A DNA stretch of 64,000 nt from Cellulosilyticum lentocellum DSM 5427 (lineage in GTDB: Bacteria; Bacillota; Clostridia; Lachnospirales; Cellulosilyticaceae), in the NCBI RefSeq assembly GCF_000178835.2, contig NC_015275.1, forward strand, positions 4,493,001 through 4,557,000, read 5' to 3'. Below the pieces are notes generated by a model. That model had not been told where the DNA came from. It worked only from the letters and a program-made list of their open reading frames with translations, and did not search any database. This document shows positions 61,944-64,000 of the stretch, piece after piece; position 1 is the stretch's first letter; every line of letters starts with the position of its first letter. A program made the position numbers and the translations under genes.

Positions 61944-63665
61944 TTATTTAACATTAAGTATTTGTTTAATATTCGACACAAATGCTTTACTCTTTTCTGC
62001 TGCATCTACTTCATCTTTTCCAACTACAGATGCATAAATCTTTACCTTTGGCTCTGTACCAGATGGTCTAATAACGAACCAACTTCTATCTTCAAGTACA
62101 AATTTAAGTACATTTGATTTTGGAAGTTTGATTTCTTCTTTTGTTCCTTCAAGTACATTTGTACGTGTAGATAACTTATAGTCTTCTACTGTAGCAATTT
62201 TAACACCGTTTACTTCTGTTGGTGTATTTTCTCTAAGAGCTGTAATCATGGCTGCAATTTGCTCTTGGCCATCTTTACCTTCCATTGTGATAGAAACTAA
62301 CTCTTCTTTATAATATCCATATTTCTCAAATAAATCATGAAGGGCTTGTGCAAGGTTTTTACCTTTTGTTTTATAATAGAGTGCCATTTCTGCAATAAGT
62401 GTAGCAGCGATAACAGCATCTTTATCTCTTACAAAACCACCAGATAAATAGCCATAACTTTCTTCAAAGCCAAGTACAAAGTTATTTGAACCTGTTTGTT
62501 CAAATTCTTCAATTTTTTCTCCAATGTATTTGAAACCAGTAAGTACGCTCATTATTTGAGCATCATAAGCTTCTGCTACTCTAGTAGCCATTTCTGTCGT
62601 TACGATTGTTTTGATTAGGGTATCTTTTGTACTAAGTACACCAGTTTCTTTTCTTGCATTAAGCATATATTCAGAAAGTAATACCCCTACTTGATTCCCT
62701 GTTAATACTTTATATTCTCCGCTGTCTTCTTTAACAATAACACCAATTCTATCACAATCTGGGTCGGTTCCGAAAATAAGATCTGGACCTACTTCTTTTG
62801 CCATCTCGATAGCAAGTTCAAAAACTTGTGGATTTTCAGGATTTGGGTATGGTGCTGTTGGGAAATTACCATCTGGAAGCTCTTGCTCTTTTACAATATG
62901 GACATTGGTGTATCCAAGTCTCTTAAGCATTGCTCTAACAGGTATATTTCCACTACCATGAATAGGTGTATAGATGATGTTAAGCTCACTTGCTCTTTCT
63001 TTAACAAGCTCTTTGTTAACAACTACTGTTTCTACTTTTTCATAGTACGCATTATCTACATCTTCTCCAATGTATACAAGTAAACCAGCTTTTACAGCAT
63101 CTTCTGTATTCATTGTCTTAATTCCTGTAAATAAGTCGATTTCATTGATGTAGCCTAATACTTCATTAGCTGCATTATCTGTTAATTGTCCACCATCACT
63201 ACCATATACTTTATAGCCATTATATTCTTTTGGATTGTGTGAAGCAGTAAGAACAATACCAGCTTCTGCTCCTAGATGTCTTACAGCAAAAGAAAGCATT
63301 GGTGTAGGGCGTAAACTTTCATATAAATATACTTTTACACCATTAGCCGCTAATACTTTAGCTGCTGTTTCTGCAAATACATCTGACATATTTCTTGAAT
63401 CATAAGCAATAGCAATACTAGGATTTGTAAAATTTGTAACTAAATATTTTGCAAGACCTTGTGTTGCTTTTCCTACTGTATATATATTCATTCTATTAGT
63501 ACCAGCAGCGATTTTTCCTCGAAGTCCACCTGTACCAAATTCTAAATTTTTATAAAAACGGTCTTCTATCTCTTTTTCATTATTAAGTGCTTTTAATTCT
63601 TCTTTTGTAATTATGTCAATAACATCACTTTCTAGCCACATTTCATAACTTTGCTTGTAATTCAT
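61944..63665 (-). CDS. Phosphoglucomutase/phosphomannomutase
   Basis: The alpha-D-phosphohexomutase of about 573 residues interconverts hexose 1- and 6-phosphates. All four loops are present: the phosphoserine loop VLTASHNPKEYNGYK, the Mg2+ loop GTDPDCDRIGV, the sugar loop GFEESYGYLSGG and the phosphate loop RPSGTEPKVKIY. The frame extends to an ATG at 63686, but AGGAGG is 6 bases before the ATG at 63665, giving MNYKQSYEMW. Single gene. Confidence 0.95.
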   Translation of the reverse strand: MNYKQSYEMWLESDVIDIITKEELKALNNEKEIEDRFYKNLEFGTGGLRGKIAAGTNRMNIYTVGKATQGLAKYLVTNFTNPSIAIAYDSRNMSDVFAETAAKVLAANGVKVYLYESLRPTPMLSFAVRHLGAEAGIVLTASHNPKEYNGYKVYGSDGGQLTDNAANEVLGYINEIDLFTGIKTMNTEDAVKAGLLVYIGEDVDNAYYEKVETVVVNKELVKERASELNIIYTPIHGSGNIPVRAMLKRLGYTNVHIVKEQELPDGNFPTAPYPNPENPQVFELAIEMAKEVGPDLIFGTDPDCDRIGVIVKEDSGEYKVLTGNQVGVLLSEYMLNARKETGVLSTKDTLIKTIVTTEMATRVAEAYDAQIMSVLTGFKYIGEKIEEFEQTGSNNFVLGFEESYGYLSGGFVRDKDAVIAATLIAEMALYYKTKGKNLAQALHDLFEKYGYYKEELVSITMEGKDGQEQIAAMITALRENTPTEVNGVKIATVEDYKLSTRTNVLEGTKEEIKLPKSNVLKFVLEDRSWFVIRPSGTEPKVKIYASVVGKDEVDAAEKSKAFVSNIKQILNVK

Positions 63666-64000
63666 CTCTTTCCTCCTCAGCTCCATACTATGACATTTTC
63701 AATGCCTATATTTTAACATTTATCTTTATGTATTGCTACTATATTTTTTTATATAATATTCAGTATAATTACATTATATTTTAGTTGATATTTGCCATAA
63801 GCCTTGTACATACTGTGGTTTGCATAATGTAACTATTTATCTAAATTTATTTGTATTAATAATTATTTTCCTTACATTTATTTACTTAATTACAAAACTC
63901 TTTCGTCTAATTTTTATCATACTCTTCTATCATCTATTCAAGACGCTCTTAGTATTAATTGATACCTTTCGAAATTTCAACTTTATTTCTTGCTTTTAGC
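63666..64000. other. AT-rich upstream region at the window edge
   Basis: Apart from the ribosome binding site of the mutase gene (63672-63677) I see no gene, strong promoter or hairpin here. A hydrophobic open frame on the plus strand ends near 63999 but has no start codon or ribosome binding site and follows the AT bias. Confidence 0.4.

Noticed and set aside
63780-64000. Hydrophobic open frame at the right edge
   Set aside because: No start codon or ribosome binding site, and the frame ends inside the window.

Overview
The window looks like chromosome from a low-GC, spore-forming Clostridia (Bacillota), most plausibly a Lachnospirales/Cellulosilyticum-like anaerobe. Reasons: AT-rich intergenic DNA, strong AGGAGG ribosome binding sites, intrinsic hairpin terminators, a T-box leader, DUF1540 and DUF2935 proteins, a collagen-like protein, a Clostridia-type ethanolamine microcompartment operon, and mostly single genes or short operons. 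The species is inference. No tRNA, rRNA or CRISPR array was seen.

Region 1 (1-773): no confident gene. It holds two giant imperfect palindromes (78-337 and 489-684). They share a core in inverted orientation, and their apical stems show compensatory base changes.

Region 2 (773-14620, all minus strand): a 17-gene ethanolamine utilisation operon read right to left: eutG, eutS, eutP, eutA, eutB, eutC, eutL, a eutK-like shell gene, eutE, eutM, eutT, pduL-type eutD, a TIGR02536-type gene, eutN, a pduT-like Fe-S shell gene, eutH, eutQ. It encodes uptake, the B12-dependent lyase with reactivase and adenosyltransferase, acetaldehyde and alcohol dehydrogenases, phosphotransacetylase and a complete shell. 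The usual Firmicutes regulators EutV/EutW are not in the window. Several cargo proteins carry short amphipathic end helices that look like encapsulation peptides.

Region 3 (14.6-28.5 kb): a collagen-like protein, an amidohydrolase, a MATE exporter, two flavoproteins divergent from a TetR regulator with paired operators, a heterodimeric ABC exporter, and a serine hydrolase overlapping a UvrA-like ABC protein. The UvrA-like gene has a terminator in its 5' leader with candidate leader ORFs.

Region 4 (28.5-47 kb): GltS glutamate carrier, orphan histidine kinase, sugar-dehydrogenase-like protein, DUF2935 and DUF1540 proteins, an apparently kinase-less sensor with a tiny paralogue beside it, an IS30 transposase remnant, a DinB-like protein, a large secreted protein, two GT39-like membrane proteins and a broken MalT-type regulator. 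Decay is visible here: the IS remnant, the broken regulator and a copper-amine-oxidase-domain gene fragment.

Region 5 (47-64 kb): an intact rlmH, a chemoreceptor, and a second rlmH with a stop codon. Then come an MFS exporter behind a leader-peptide attenuator, an ABC exporter with a perfect 24-bp palindrome and an ArsR-type regulator, a TrpXYZ-type ABC importer, a T-box controlled Na+/solute symporter, a GNAT acetyltransferase and a phosphoglucomutase.

The strongest candidates for something undescribed are the covarying giant hairpin repeats, the hybrid eut/pdu microcompartment with an Fe-S shell protein and a shell protein carrying a nucleic-acid-binding-like tail, and the two attenuator leaders in front of probable drug-resistance genes.
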